Source: Streptomyces alanosinicus
GTDB taxonomy: Bacteria > Actinomycetota > Actinomycetes > Streptomycetales > Streptomycetaceae
Length of the DNA: 64,000 nt
Direction: 5' to 3'
NCBI RefSeq assembly: GCF_014650595.1
Contig: NZ_BMVG01000022.1
Coordinates: forward strand, 1-64,000
Shown: positions 33,873-43,004 of the stretch, piece by piece
Layout of the letters: each line of letters opens with the position of its first letter
Position numbering within the stretch: the first letter of the stretch is position 1
Program-made: the position numbers and the translations under genes
The notes under the pieces: model-generated
What the model saw: only the letters and a program-made list of their open reading frames with translations
Database searches by the model: none
Told to the model about the DNA's origin: nothing

Positions 33873-34277
33873 TCACACCTCCTCGGGCTCGGTGAGCAGC
33901 GGGTAGACGCCGTTCTCGTCGTGGTCCTCCCGTCCGGTGACGGGCGGGTTGAACACACAGAGGCAGTGGAAGTCCTCCTTGACGCGCAGCGTGTGCCGCT
34001 CGTGCCCGTCGAGGAGGTACATGGTGCCGGGCGTGATGGTGTGCGTCCGCCCGGTCTCGTGGTCGGTGAGCTCGGCCTCGCCCCTGGTGCAGACGACGGC
34101 CTCGATGTGGTTGGCGTACCACATCGACGTCTCGGTCCCGGCGTACAGGATGGTCTCGTGCAGGGAGAAGCCGACCCGCTCCTTGGCGAGCACGATCCGC
34201 TTGCTCTCCCAGGTGCCGGACCTGGCCTTCACATGCCGGTCGGTTCCTTCGATGTCCTTGAACGATCGGACGATCAC
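33873..34277 (-). CDS. ectC: L-ectoine synthase
   Basis: The 134-residue cupin-fold enzyme cyclises N-gamma-acetyl-diaminobutyrate to ectoine. Typical blocks are MWYANHIEAVVC, GTMYLLDGHERHTL and CLCVFNPPVTGREDHDE. The start is the GTG at 34277, preceded by AGGAGG. The gap to ectB is 50 bp and to ectD 6 bp, so it is cotranscribed with both. Confidence 0.97.
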   Translation of the reverse strand: MIVRSFKDIEGTDRHVKARSGTWESKRIVLAKERVGFSLHETILYAGTETSMWYANHIEAVVCTRGEAELTDHETGRTHTITPGTMYLLDGHERHTLRVKEDFHCLCVFNPPVTGREDHDENGVYPLLTEPEEV

Positions 34278-34327
34278 GTGGTGCTCTTCCTCCTGGTCGG
34301 CTTTGCGCGGTTCGGACGGTGAGACCG

Positions 34328-35599
34328 TCAGACGGTTTCCCGGACGGCGCGGGCGAGGGTGCGCAGGCCCTCGTCCAGCTCGTCGGGGGTGACGGTGAGG
34401 GCGGGCAGCAGCTTGACGACCTCGCCCTCCGGGCCGGACGTCTCGATGAGCAGCCCGAGTTCGAAGGCCCGCCCGGCGACCTTCGACGCCCGGTCCTTGG
34501 CGTGGAACTCCAGGCCCCACACGAGCCCGCGCCCGCGGTACTCCTTCACATCGGCGAGGTTCTCCTCGGTGATGGAGATCAGCGCCTGCTCGACCTGCTC
34601 ACCGCGGGCACGGGTCTGCTTCTCCATGGCCGAGCCGTCGGCCCAGTACGTCTCCAGCGCGGCGGTGGCGGTGACGAACGCCGGGTTGTTGCCCCGGAAG
34701 GTGCCGTTGTGCTCGCCCGGCTCCCACACGTCCAGCTCGGGCTTGAACAGGCACAGCGACATCGGCAGCCCGTAGCCGCTGATCGACTTGGACACGGTGA
34801 CGATGTCCGGCGTGATCCCCGCCTCCTCGAAGGAGAAGAAGGCGCCGGTACGGCCGCAGCCCATCTGGATGTCGTCGACGATCAGCAGCATGTCCTGCCG
34901 CTCGCAGAGCTCCTTCAGCGCGCGCAGCCATTCGGGCCGGGCGACATTGATGCCGCCCTCGCCCTGCACGGTCTCCACGATCACGGCGGCCGGCTTGTTC
35001 AGCCCGGAGCCCTGGTCCTCCAGCAGCCGCTCGAACCACAGGAAGTCCGGCACCGTGCCGTCGAAGTAGTTGTCGAACGGCATCGGCGTGCCGTGCACCA
35101 GCGGGATACCGGCGCCGGCCCGCTTGAAGGCGTTGCCGGTCACGGCGAGCGAGCCCAGGGACATCCCGTGGAAGGCGTTCGTGAACGACACGATCGCCTC
35201 GCGGCCCTTCACCTTCCGGGCCAGCTTCAGCGCCGACTCCACGGCGTTGGTGCCGGTCGGGCCCGGGAACATGACCTTGTACGGCAGATCGCGCGGGCGC
35301 AGCACCAGATCCTGGAAGGTCTGCAGGAAGTTCCGCTTGGCCGTGGTCGACATGTCCAGGCCGTGGGTCACCCCGTCCCGTGCCAGGTAGTCGATCAACG
35401 CCCGTTTGAGTACGGGGTTGTTGTGGCCGTAGTTGAGTGAGCCGGCACCGGCGAAGAAGTCGAGGTACGCATGGCCGTCCTCGTCGTACATGCGGCTGCC
35501 CTGTGCGCGGTCGAAGACCGTGGGCCAGCCGCGGCAGTAGCTGCGCACCTCGGACTCGAGTGTCTCGAAGACGCTGAGGTCGGGCTGGGTGATGGTCAC
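34328..35599 (-). CDS. ectB: Diaminobutyrate-2-oxoglutarate transaminase
   Basis: The 423-residue class III aminotransferase has PLP lysine K271 (VSKSISGYGLPMS) and D242 (VDDIQMGCGRTG). It makes L-2,4-diaminobutyrate from aspartate semialdehyde and glutamate, the first ectoine step. It is the second gene of the operon, 24 bp after ectA, of normal length. Confidence 0.97.
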   Translation of the reverse strand: MTITQPDLSVFETLESEVRSYCRGWPTVFDRAQGSRMYDEDGHAYLDFFAGAGSLNYGHNNPVLKRALIDYLARDGVTHGLDMSTTAKRNFLQTFQDLVLRPRDLPYKVMFPGPTGTNAVESALKLARKVKGREAIVSFTNAFHGMSLGSLAVTGNAFKRAGAGIPLVHGTPMPFDNYFDGTVPDFLWFERLLEDQGSGLNKPAAVIVETVQGEGGINVARPEWLRALKELCERQDMLLIVDDIQMGCGRTGAFFSFEEAGITPDIVTVSKSISGYGLPMSLCLFKPELDVWEPGEHNGTFRGNNPAFVTATAALETYWADGSAMEKQTRARGEQVEQALISITEENLADVKEYRGRGLVWGLEFHAKDRASKVAGRAFELGLLIETSGPEGEVVKLLPALTVTPDELDEGLRTLARAVRETV

Positions 35600-35623
35600 G
35601 GTGAATCGCTCCTCAGTGGGCTT

Positions 35624-36142
35624 TCAGTGGGGGGTGACGTCGGTCAGCGGGCCGATGCGGTAGAGCACTTCGGGGTCGTGCGGACCGTCCGGGAACAGCT
35701 CGGCGGGGAACAGCACCTCGCGCTCCAGGCGCGCGCCGTGCCGGGCGGCGAAGGAGGTGAACAGCCGCTCGGAGGCGGTGTTGCCCGGGGCGATGGTGGT
35801 CTCCACGTCGGTGATGCCGCGCTCGGCGGCGAGCCGGGCGGTCAGCCCCTCCAGCAGCGTGGCGGCGATGCCGAGGCCCCGGTGCGCGGAGTCGACGGCC
35901 ACCTGCCACACGAGCAGCGTGCGCGGACGGTCCGGTCGCACATAGCCGGTGACGAAGCCGACCGGCTCCCCGTCCGCACCGCGCGCCACCGCCGAGGTGC
36001 CGGCGAAGTCCCGGCACCACAGCAGATAGCTGTACGAGGAGTTCAGGTCGAGCGTTTTCGATTCCTTGGCGAGACGCCAGAGCGCGGCTCCGTCGGTCAC
36101 CGCCGGCTGGTCGACGATCAGGTCTGCGGGTGCGGCAGTCAT
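35624..36142 (-). CDS. ectA: L-2,4-diaminobutyrate N-acetyltransferase
   Basis: The 172-residue GNAT-family enzyme acetylates the gamma-amino group of diaminobutyrate. The acetyl-CoA motif is VAVDSAHRGLGIAATLLEGL and the N-terminal block LDLNSSYSYLLWCRDFAGT is typical of EctA. It is the first gene of ectABCD, behind a 266-bp A/T-richer leader that should hold the osmotically regulated promoter. Confidence 0.97.
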   Translation of the reverse strand: MTAAPADLIVDQPAVTDGAALWRLAKESKTLDLNSSYSYLLWCRDFAGTSAVARGADGEPVGFVTGYVRPDRPRTLLVWQVAVDSAHRGLGIAATLLEGLTARLAAERGITDVETTIAPGNTASERLFTSFAARHGARLEREVLFPAELFPDGPHDPEVLYRIGPLTDVTPH

Positions 36143-36217
36143 GCGGCACGAATTTAGCGAGGTGAATTGGTAAATGCACGGCCGCCGTCGCTGTGCCGCG
36201 CAGAGGGTGCAGTGAAA

Positions 36218-36292
36218 TGCCCGGATTGCCCCATGACAAATCCGGGCAAATTCATAGAGCTGTGGAGTACGTCACAGCATGGAAACCGTCAA
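36218..36292 (-). promoter_or_regulatory. ectA promoter and leader hairpin
   Basis: Within the 266-bp gap before ectA, minus-strand TTGACG (36292-36287) and TACTCC (36269-36264) are spaced 17 bp, a possible promoter. Downstream of it, TGCCCGGATT and AATCCGGGCA (36218-36227 and 36239-36248) form a perfect 10-bp hairpin with an 11-nt loop, 76-106 nt before the ectA start. The hairpin would be in the leader RNA of that promoter or could terminate readthrough from the DinB gene. The rest of the gap shows no gene. Confidence 0.55.
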
Positions 36293-36408
36293 GGTCGCGC
36301 CAGAAACCCGCTGGAAAACTGCCCCGTTTAGCCTCCAAAAAAGCGGGCAGAAGAATACGGGAAGCTATCGTCCGGAGAATTGGCGGGAATTGTGAAACAT
36401 AATTGAAT

Positions 36409-36972
36409 TCAGGCGCCGGTGGTTCCGTCGATTCGTTCACGCAGAATGTCGGCGTGTCCGTTGTGCCGGGCGTACTCCTCGATGAGATGGATGAGCACCC
36501 AGCGCACACTGACCTCGACCCCGGTCAGCGGCTCGTCGACCATCCGCCCGGTGTCCTCCAGATCCCGGCCGGCCAGCACCTGTCGCCCATGCTCGATCTC
36601 CGCCCGCCACACGGCCAGAGCCTCCTCCAGCCCACGCTCCGGATCGAGGCCGTACCCCGCGTTCTCCGGGAACAGATACGGCGCGTCCACTCCCCCCAGC
36701 ACCCGCTGGAACCAGTTCCTCTCGACCTCGGCGAGGTGCTGGACCAGCCCCAGCAGGGTCAGCGGCGAGGGCTCCGCCGAGGCGAGCCGCACCTGCGCGT
36801 CGTCCAGCCCCCGGCACTTCAGCTCCAGCGTGGCCCGGTGGAACTCCAGCCACCCCTCCAGCAGAACACGCTCGGACCCCGTCATCGGGGGAATCGGACG
36901 CCCGTCGGGAAGGGCGCGCGGGGGCTGGGCGGTGTCGTCGGCCGGCGGGGTCTGCGGTGTGTTGTCGGTCAT
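36409..36972 (-). CDS. DinB-family (DUF664) protein
   Basis: The 187-residue protein has the DinB/DUF664 metal-site pattern: LTLLGLVQHLAEVERNWFQR and WVLIHLIEEYARHNGHADIL, with the histidines as likely metal ligands. The family forms four-helix bundles, often mycothiol- or bacillithiol-dependent transferases, mostly uncharacterised. It has a 30-residue Pro-rich N-terminal extension. It lies upstream of ectA on the same strand with a 266-bp gap and is probably unrelated to ectoine. Confidence 0.85.
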   Translation of the reverse strand: MTDNTPQTPPADDTAQPPRALPDGRPIPPMTGSERVLLEGWLEFHRATLELKCRGLDDAQVRLASAEPSPLTLLGLVQHLAEVERNWFQRVLGGVDAPYLFPENAGYGLDPERGLEEALAVWRAEIEHGRQVLAGRDLEDTGRMVDEPLTGVEVSVRWVLIHLIEEYARHNGHADILRERIDGTTGA

Positions 36973-37048
36973 GGGGGGAGGATGGCACGGGGCACTGACA
37001 GTGAGACGGCGCCTGCCCCGCCGACCGGGAGCCCCGGGAACTAGGGCC

Positions 37049-38098
37049 CTAGCGCCCCGTACCGAGCGCCGTGCCGAGTGCCGACAGGCACCTGTGGACC
37101 GTCTCCGGTGATGCGTCCGGGCCGTAGTGGTTGACCCGGATCATCTCCTTGGCCAGTGCGCCCCCGCCCGCGGCCAGCGGCAGGGTGGGGTCGTTCGCCA
37201 GTGCCCGGGCCACCAGTTCCGAGGCCACCGCTGTCGGCGGCACGCGCAGTGTCGTCGCCACCGGTGCGGCGTCGGACGCCTCGTGCACATACGGCTCCAG
37301 GCCCCCGCCCAGGGCGGCCGCGCCGGCCCGCGTGGCCAGCGCGGCGTCGCGGTGCCGGGCCATCACCGCGTCCAGACCCACCGACTCGATCCGCTCCAGA
37401 CACGCCTGAAGCGCCAGCATCTCCAACTGCGCCGGAGCGTGCGGCAGCACCTTGCGGCCGGCGTCGATCCACCGTTCCTTCCAGTCCAGCAGGGACAGAT
37501 AGGAGCGGCGCGGCGCGCCGGGGTTGGCCGCCATCCGGGCCCAGGCCCGCTCGCTGACCGAGATCGCCGACACACCCGCCGGGCCGCCCATCGCCTTCTG
37601 CGCCCCGATCACACACAGGTCCACACCCCACGCGTCCGGCAGCACCGGCTCCGCGCCCACGGAGGCGACCGCGTCCAGATAGAACAGCGCGCCCTGCTCC
37701 CGTACCACCTCGCCGATCTCCGCGACCGGGTTGGTGTTGCCGGTCGCCGCCTCCGCGTGGACGAGGGACACGAAGTCGATCCCGGGATGCTCGGCGAACG
37801 CCTCCCGGATCTGGTCGGCGGTCACCGCCGTGTGGAAGGGCACGGAGATGTCGTGCACGGTGGCGCCGGCGTCACGCAGCCAGTCGCCGAAGGTCTGGCC
37901 GTAGGGGCCGGTGATCACGTTCAGGGCCACCGTGCCCGGACCGGCCGCCGCGCGGATCGCGCCCTCCAGCGGCAGCAGCGCCTCTCCCTGCGTGATCAGC
38001 ACGTCCTGCCGGGTGTCCAGCAGCCGGGCGACCGCGTCCTCGATGGCGGCGAAGCGCTCGGCGCCGAGCGGGGGCAGATCGAGGAAGGGGTGGGTCAC
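37049..38098 (-). CDS. Alanine-glyoxylate-type (class V) aminotransferase
   Basis: The 349-residue PLP enzyme has lysine K168 (VIGAQKAMGGPAGVS), D142 (LFYLDAVASVGAE) and the phosphate-binding NVITGPYGQTFGDWL. The pattern matches alanine-glyoxylate / serine-glyoxylate aminotransferases. The GTG at 38098 is preferred because GGAAGAGAGAA lies upstream. A longer start at 38167 would run into the divergent operator. Divergence from an amino-acid importer and a shared operator suggest joint control, for example scavenging and transaminating an amino acid. Confidence 0.85.
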   Translation of the reverse strand: MTHPFLDLPPLGAERFAAIEDAVARLLDTRQDVLITQGEALLPLEGAIRAAAGPGTVALNVITGPYGQTFGDWLRDAGATVHDISVPFHTAVTADQIREAFAEHPGIDFVSLVHAEAATGNTNPVAEIGEVVREQGALFYLDAVASVGAEPVLPDAWGVDLCVIGAQKAMGGPAGVSAISVSERAWARMAANPGAPRRSYLSLLDWKERWIDAGRKVLPHAPAQLEMLALQACLERIESVGLDAVMARHRDAALATRAGAAALGGGLEPYVHEASDAAPVATTLRVPPTAVASELVARALANDPTLPLAAGGGALAKEMIRVNHYGPDASPETVHRCLSALGTALGTGR

Positions 38099-38175
38099 GG
38101 CGGTGTTCTCTCTTCCGTGCGCGGAGGTGGACTCCCTCGATCTTAGGTGCAACGGGTCCGTAACCATGGGTTTGA

Positions 38176-38204
38176 TTTGAGAGACTCAAACTCTTCCTTA
38201 TAAT
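38176..38204 (+). promoter_or_regulatory. Promoter and overlapping operator of the amino-acid ABC operon
   Basis: TTTGAGAGACTCAAA (38176-38190) is a palindrome with 6-bp arms and a 3-bp centre, and a wider GTTTGA/TCAAAC pair surrounds it. A consensus -10, TATAAT, lies at 38199-38204, 16-17 bp from TTGAGA/TTTGAG serving as -35. The palindrome thus covers the -35 box, the geometry of a repressor site, between two divergent genes. Confidence 0.7.
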
Positions 38205-38250
38205 CGGAACCCACACTTCCCGCACACGGTCCCCCAGACGGAGATCCCCC

Positions 38251-39090
38251 ATGAAAACGCTCGGACGCCGGACCCGCCTTCTGGCAGCCACCACCGTGAC
38301 GGCCGGGCTCGTGCTCGTGGCCGGTTGCTCCTCCAGCGACTCCGGCGGCCCGACGACGGTCAAGGGGGTGCACCTCGTCAAGGGCGGTCAGCTGACCACC
38401 TGCACCCACCTGCCGTACCCCCCGTTCCAGTCGGAGATCAACGGCAAGGTGCAGGGTTTCGACGTGTCCCTGATCGACCTCGTCGCCAAGAACCTGGGCG
38501 TCAAGCAGCAGATCCTCGACACGCCGTTCGAGAACTTCAAGACCGGCGCCTTCCTGAACTCCGGCCAGTGCGACCTGGCCGCCGCCGGCATGACGATCAC
38601 CGCCGAGCGCAAGAAGAACGTCGACTTCTCCGACCCGTACTTCGAGGCCACCCAGGCCGTCCTGGTCGACAAGAACAGCGGGATCAACTCGCTCGCGGAC
38701 GTCAAGGCCAAGGGTAAGAAGCTCGGCGCCCAGGCGCAGACCACCGGCGAGGACTTCGCCAAGAGCAAGGGCTTCGACCCGGTCTCCTTCGCCTCCTCCG
38801 ACGCGGTCCTCAACGGCATGCGCACCGGACAGGTCCAGGCCGTCATCATCGACTACCCGGTCGTCCAGGGCTGGCTGAAGGACAAGGCCAACGCCGAGAA
38901 GTTCAAGGTCGTCGACAACCTCAAGACCGGCGAGCAGTACGGCTTCACGGTCAAGAAGGGCAACAAGGCCCTGCTCGACGCCGTCAACAAGGCCCTCAAG
39001 GACGCCAAGGCCGACGGCACGTACAAGAAGATCTACGAGCAGTGGATCGGCCCGTACAACGCGTCCGTCGCCTCGCCGGCCGCCTCCTGA
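38251..39090 (+). CDS. Amino-acid-binding lipoprotein of polar amino-acid ABC importer
   Basis: The 279-residue precursor has lipobox VAGC (C26) and a family-3 solute-binding fold: LPYPPFQSEINGKVQGFDV, DLAAAGMTITAERKKNVDFS and TGEQYGFTVKKGNKALLDAV. It binds a polar amino acid or related compound outside the membrane. It is the first gene of a three-gene importer operon, 4 bp before the permease. Confidence 0.94.
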   Translation: MKTLGRRTRLLAATTVTAGLVLVAGCSSSDSGGPTTVKGVHLVKGGQLTTCTHLPYPPFQSEINGKVQGFDVSLIDLVAKNLGVKQQILDTPFENFKTGAFLNSGQCDLAAAGMTITAERKKNVDFSDPYFEATQAVLVDKNSGINSLADVKAKGKKLGAQAQTTGEDFAKSKGFDPVSFASSDAVLNGMRTGQVQAVIIDYPVVQGWLKDKANAEKFKVVDNLKTGEQYGFTVKKGNKALLDAVNKALKDAKADGTYKKIYEQWIGPYNASVASPAAS

Positions 39091-39094
39091 CCCC

Positions 39095-39924
39095 ATGACC
39101 GACACGGACACACGGATCCAGCCGAAGAAGACCGGGCTGACCCGCCGGCAGAAGCGCCGGCTCTCGCGCGCGGCGCAGTACGCCGTCTTCGTCGCCGCGG
39201 TGATCGCCTTCGCGGTCACCGCGGACTGGGGCCGGCTGCAGAACCAGTTCGCGCAGGCCCACATCGCGAGGCAGCTGTTCCCGGACCTCATCACGGTGGC
39301 CCTCAAGAACACCGTGCTGTACACGCTGTCCGGCTTTGTCGTCGGCCTGGCCCTGGGCATGGTCATCGCCCTGATGCGCCTGTCGTCGGTGGGGCCGTAC
39401 CGCTGGCTCGCCGGCATCTACATCGAGATCTTCCGCGGTCTGCCCGCGCTGCTGATCTTCATCTTCGTCGGTGTCGGAGTGCCGCTGGCCTTCCCGAGCA
39501 TCCAGTACCCGGGCGGCACCTACGGCAAGGTCGCCGTCGCCCTCGGACTGGTCTCCGCCGCCTACATGGCCGAGACGATCCGCGCGGGCATCCAGGCCGT
39601 GCCCAAGGGGCAGACGGAGGCGGCCCGTTCGCTCGGGTTCTCGCCGGCCCGGGCGATGATCTCCATCATCCTGCCGCAGGCCTTCCGCATCATCCTGCCG
39701 CCGCTGACCAACGAACTCGTCCTGCTCTTCAAGGACTCCTCACTGGTGCTGTTCCTCGGCGTCACCCTGGAGGAGCGCGAACTGTCGAAGTTCGGCAACG
39801 ACCTGGCCAGCTCGACCGCGAACTCCACGCCGATCCTGGTCGCGGGCCTGTGCTATCTGCTGATCACGGTCCCGCTCAGCCTCGTCGTGCGCCGTATGGA
39901 ATCCAAGGCCCTCAAGGAGATCCG

Positions 39925-39928
<4 letters not shown>
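39095..39928 (+). CDS. Polar amino-acid ABC transporter permease
   Basis: The 277-residue His/Glu/Gln-type permease (HisMQ family) has about five helices and the EAA-like loop RAGIQAVPKGQTEAARSLGF. A charged N-terminal tail of about 25 residues precedes the first helix. Its stop overlaps the ATPase GTG (GTGA). A single permease gene implies a homodimer. Confidence 0.94.
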
Positions 39929-40719
<791 letters not shown>

Positions 40720-40737
40720 CTCATTAAGGTGCAGTAC

Positions 40738-41829
40738 ATGAGCGATGGCGCGGTGCTGCATGTGAAGGGGCGGGTCCTGGTCGGGCCCGAGGACGTCCGT
40801 GACGAGCTGTGGGTGGTCGGGGGGCGGGTGTCCTACGACCGCCCCGCCGGCGCCCGTGACATCACCACCGTGACGGGCTGGGCGCTGCCCGGACTGGTCG
40901 ACGCGCACTGCCATGTCGGCCTCGACGCGCACGGCCCGGTCGACGCCGACACCGCCGAGAAGCAGGCGCTCACCGACCGGGAGGCGGGCGCCCTGCTGCT
41001 GCGGGACGCGGGCTCGCCCTCCGACACCCGCTGGACCGACGACCGCGCCGACCTCCCGAAGATCATCCGGGCGGGCCGGCACATCGCCCGTACCCGCCGC
41101 TACATCCGCAACTACGCCTGGGAGATCGAACCGGACGACCTCGTCGCCTACGTCGCCCAGGAGGCCCGGCGCGGCGACGGCTGGGTCAAGCTCGTCGGCG
41201 ACTGGATCGACCGCGACCTCGGCGACCTGTCCGCCTGCTGGCCGCGCGAGCCGGTCGAGGCAGCCATCGCCGAGGCCCACCGCCTCGGCGCCCGGGTCAC
41301 GGCGCACTGCTTCGCGACGGAGCCGCTGCGCGACCTCGTCGAGGCCGGCATCGACTGCGTCGAGCACGCCACGGGCCTGACCGACGACCTGATCCCGCTC
41401 TTCGCCGAACGGGGCGTCGCCATCGTCCCGACCCTCGTCAACATCGCCACCTTCCCGCAGCTCGCGGCCGGCGGCGAGAGCAGGTTCCCGCGCTGGTCCG
41501 CGCACATGCGCCGGCTGCACGACCGCCGCTACGACACCGTGCGCGCCGCCTACGACGCCGGCATCCCGGTCTACGCCGGCACGGACGCCGGCGGCTCGCT
41601 CGCCCATGGTCTGGTCGCGGGCGAGGTGGCCGAACTGGTCACCGCCGGCATCCCCGCCGTGGCCGCCCTGTCGGCGACGACCTGGGGCGCCCGCGCCTGG
41701 CTCGGCCGCCCGGGGCTGCAGGAGGGCGCGCCTGCCGACCTGGTGGTGTACGAGGGGGATCCGCGGGCCGACGTACGGGTGCTGGCGGCGCCGCGCCGGG
41801 TGGTGCTGGAGGGGCGGATCGTGGAGTGA
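40738..41829 (+). CDS. Metal-dependent amidohydrolase
   Basis: The 363-residue TIM-barrel amidohydrolase has the N-terminal metal pair H57 and H59 (LVDAHCHVGLD), further histidines at VTAHCFATEPL and CVEHATGLTDD, and the final Asp at YAGTDAGGSLAHG. It hydrolyses an amide or cyclic amide, or is a prolidase-/imidazolonepropionase-like enzyme. AAGGTG precedes the ATG at 40738. It lies 18 bp after the ABC ATPase on the same strand, so it may process the imported compound. Confidence 0.88.
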   Translation: MSDGAVLHVKGRVLVGPEDVRDELWVVGGRVSYDRPAGARDITTVTGWALPGLVDAHCHVGLDAHGPVDADTAEKQALTDREAGALLLRDAGSPSDTRWTDDRADLPKIIRAGRHIARTRRYIRNYAWEIEPDDLVAYVAQEARRGDGWVKLVGDWIDRDLGDLSACWPREPVEAAIAEAHRLGARVTAHCFATEPLRDLVEAGIDCVEHATGLTDDLIPLFAERGVAIVPTLVNIATFPQLAAGGESRFPRWSAHMRRLHDRRYDTVRAAYDAGIPVYAGTDAGGSLAHGLVAGEVAELVTAGIPAVAALSATTWGARAWLGRPGLQEGAPADLVVYEGDPRADVRVLAAPRRVVLEGRIVE

Positions 41830-41983
41830 TCGAGGCGTAAGGGAACGCATGTGCTTCACGATTCGAAGAGATGTGCCGATTCTCCTCGATGGAGTGAATG
41901 GGTCGAGGAACGCTGACCGTTCACCCGCAACGCGTACAAGGTTGACGGGTCCCACGCATGTTCCCATTGGGGGTCCCACCGCC

Positions 41984-42892
41984 TTGAACAGCAACAACTT
42001 CCGTATGCCCGCCCGTCGTCTCGCCACCGCGCTGACGGTCACCGCCCTGGCCGCCGGTCCCGTGGTCCTGGGCGCGGGCGCCGCGCACGCGACCGGTGAC
42101 CACGGTCGCGCCTCCGCCGTCGTCCTGCGCACCGGGCTCGACGTGTCCCTGCTCAACAGATCCGTCGACGTCCCGCTCGCGCTCTCCCTCAACGAGGTCC
42201 AGGCACCGCAGAGCGCCGACAGGACCGCGCTGTCCGCCCGGCTCGACGGCGTGGCCGGCGGCAAGCCGTTCACCGTCCTCGGCGCGGATGTCGCCGCCGC
42301 GAAGGCCACGGTGACGGCGCGGCGCGCCGAGGGCTCGGTCCGGCTCGTCCACGCCCGGCTGCACGTCCCCGGCCTGCCCCTGCTGTCCCTGATCGAGGCC
42401 GACGCGGTCACCGCGAAGGCGACCTGCGAGGTCGGCAAAGCGCCGGCCGCCTCGGCGAACGTCCTCGGCGCGGTCACGGTCCTCGGCAAGCGCGTCACGC
42501 TCACCGCCGGCGGCCCGACCGAGGTGAAGGTGCCCGGCGTCGGCGAGGTCCGCCTCGACCTCGCCCGGCACAGCACCACGACCCGTACGGCCGCCGCCAC
42601 CGCGCTCCAGCTCAAGGTCTCCGTCAACCCGTTGAAGCTCAACGTTGCCGACGTGGAAGGAACGGTCACCCTGGCCAAGGCGACCTGCGAGTCCCCGACG
42701 GTCCCGCCCACCGGGCACCCGGTGCCGAGCCATGACCCGGCCGCGGGCGCGAAGCCCCAGGGCGGGGTGTCGAAGTCCGACCTCGCGGAGACGGGCAGCA
42801 GCTCCGCGACCCCGTACATCGCGGGCGGCGCGCTGGCGCTGGTGCTGGTCGGCGGGGGAGCGGTGACGGTGGCGCGCCGCCGCAGGCACTGA
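41984..42892 (+). CDS. LAETG-anchored cell-wall protein (SCO1860-like)
   Basis: The product of about 302 residues has a signal peptide (cleavage near AHA, residue 36), a beta-rich middle with two cysteines (C148, C235) and a C-terminal sortase signal. That signal is LAETG at 267-271, then a hydrophobic helix and ARRRRH. LAxTG is the class E sortase motif of Streptomyces, so it should be linked to peptidoglycan. The TTG start at 41984 is favoured by the N-terminus of relatives as I remember them. ATG 42005 is the alternative. Function is unknown. Confidence 0.85.
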   Translation: MNSNNFRMPARRLATALTVTALAAGPVVLGAGAAHATGDHGRASAVVLRTGLDVSLLNRSVDVPLALSLNEVQAPQSADRTALSARLDGVAGGKPFTVLGADVAAAKATVTARRAEGSVRLVHARLHVPGLPLLSLIEADAVTAKATCEVGKAPAASANVLGAVTVLGKRVTLTAGGPTEVKVPGVGEVRLDLARHSTTTRTAAATALQLKVSVNPLKLNVADVEGTVTLAKATCESPTVPPTGHPVPSHDPAAGAKPQGGVSKSDLAETGSSSATPYIAGGALALVLVGGGAVTVARRRRH

Positions 42893-42904
42893 CGCTGTGC
42901 CCCA

Positions 42905-42944
42905 GCCGCTCCCTGCCCGGCCGTCCCACCGGGCGGGGAGCGGC
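42905..42944. terminator. Terminator between the LAETG gene and cobC
   Basis: A 16-bp stem (GCCGCTCCCTGCCCGG opposite CCGGGCGGGGAGCGGC, one G-T mismatch) with an 8-nt loop, followed by CTTTCG. It lies between convergent genes. Confidence 0.88.
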
Positions 42945-42953
42945 CTTTCGAGC

Positions 42954-43004
42954 CCCGGCTAGCCGAGGGCAGCCCGGCTACCCGAGGCGGCCCGGCTACC
43001 CGAG
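42954..43004. repeat. Triplicated unit spanning the cobC stop codon
   Basis: CCCGGCTAGCCGAG (42954-42967), CCCGGCTACCCGAG (42973-42986) and CCCGGCTACCCGAG (42991-43004) recur every 18-19 bp. On the minus strand each reads CTCGG(G/C)TAGCCGGG, so each copy contains a TAG. The one at 42998-42996 is the real stop. Confidence 0.9.

Noticed and set aside
37041..37052. CTAGGGCCCTAG palindrome after the aminotransferase gene
   Set aside because: It contains the gene stop codon and has no inverted ends or target duplication; too short to be an element.
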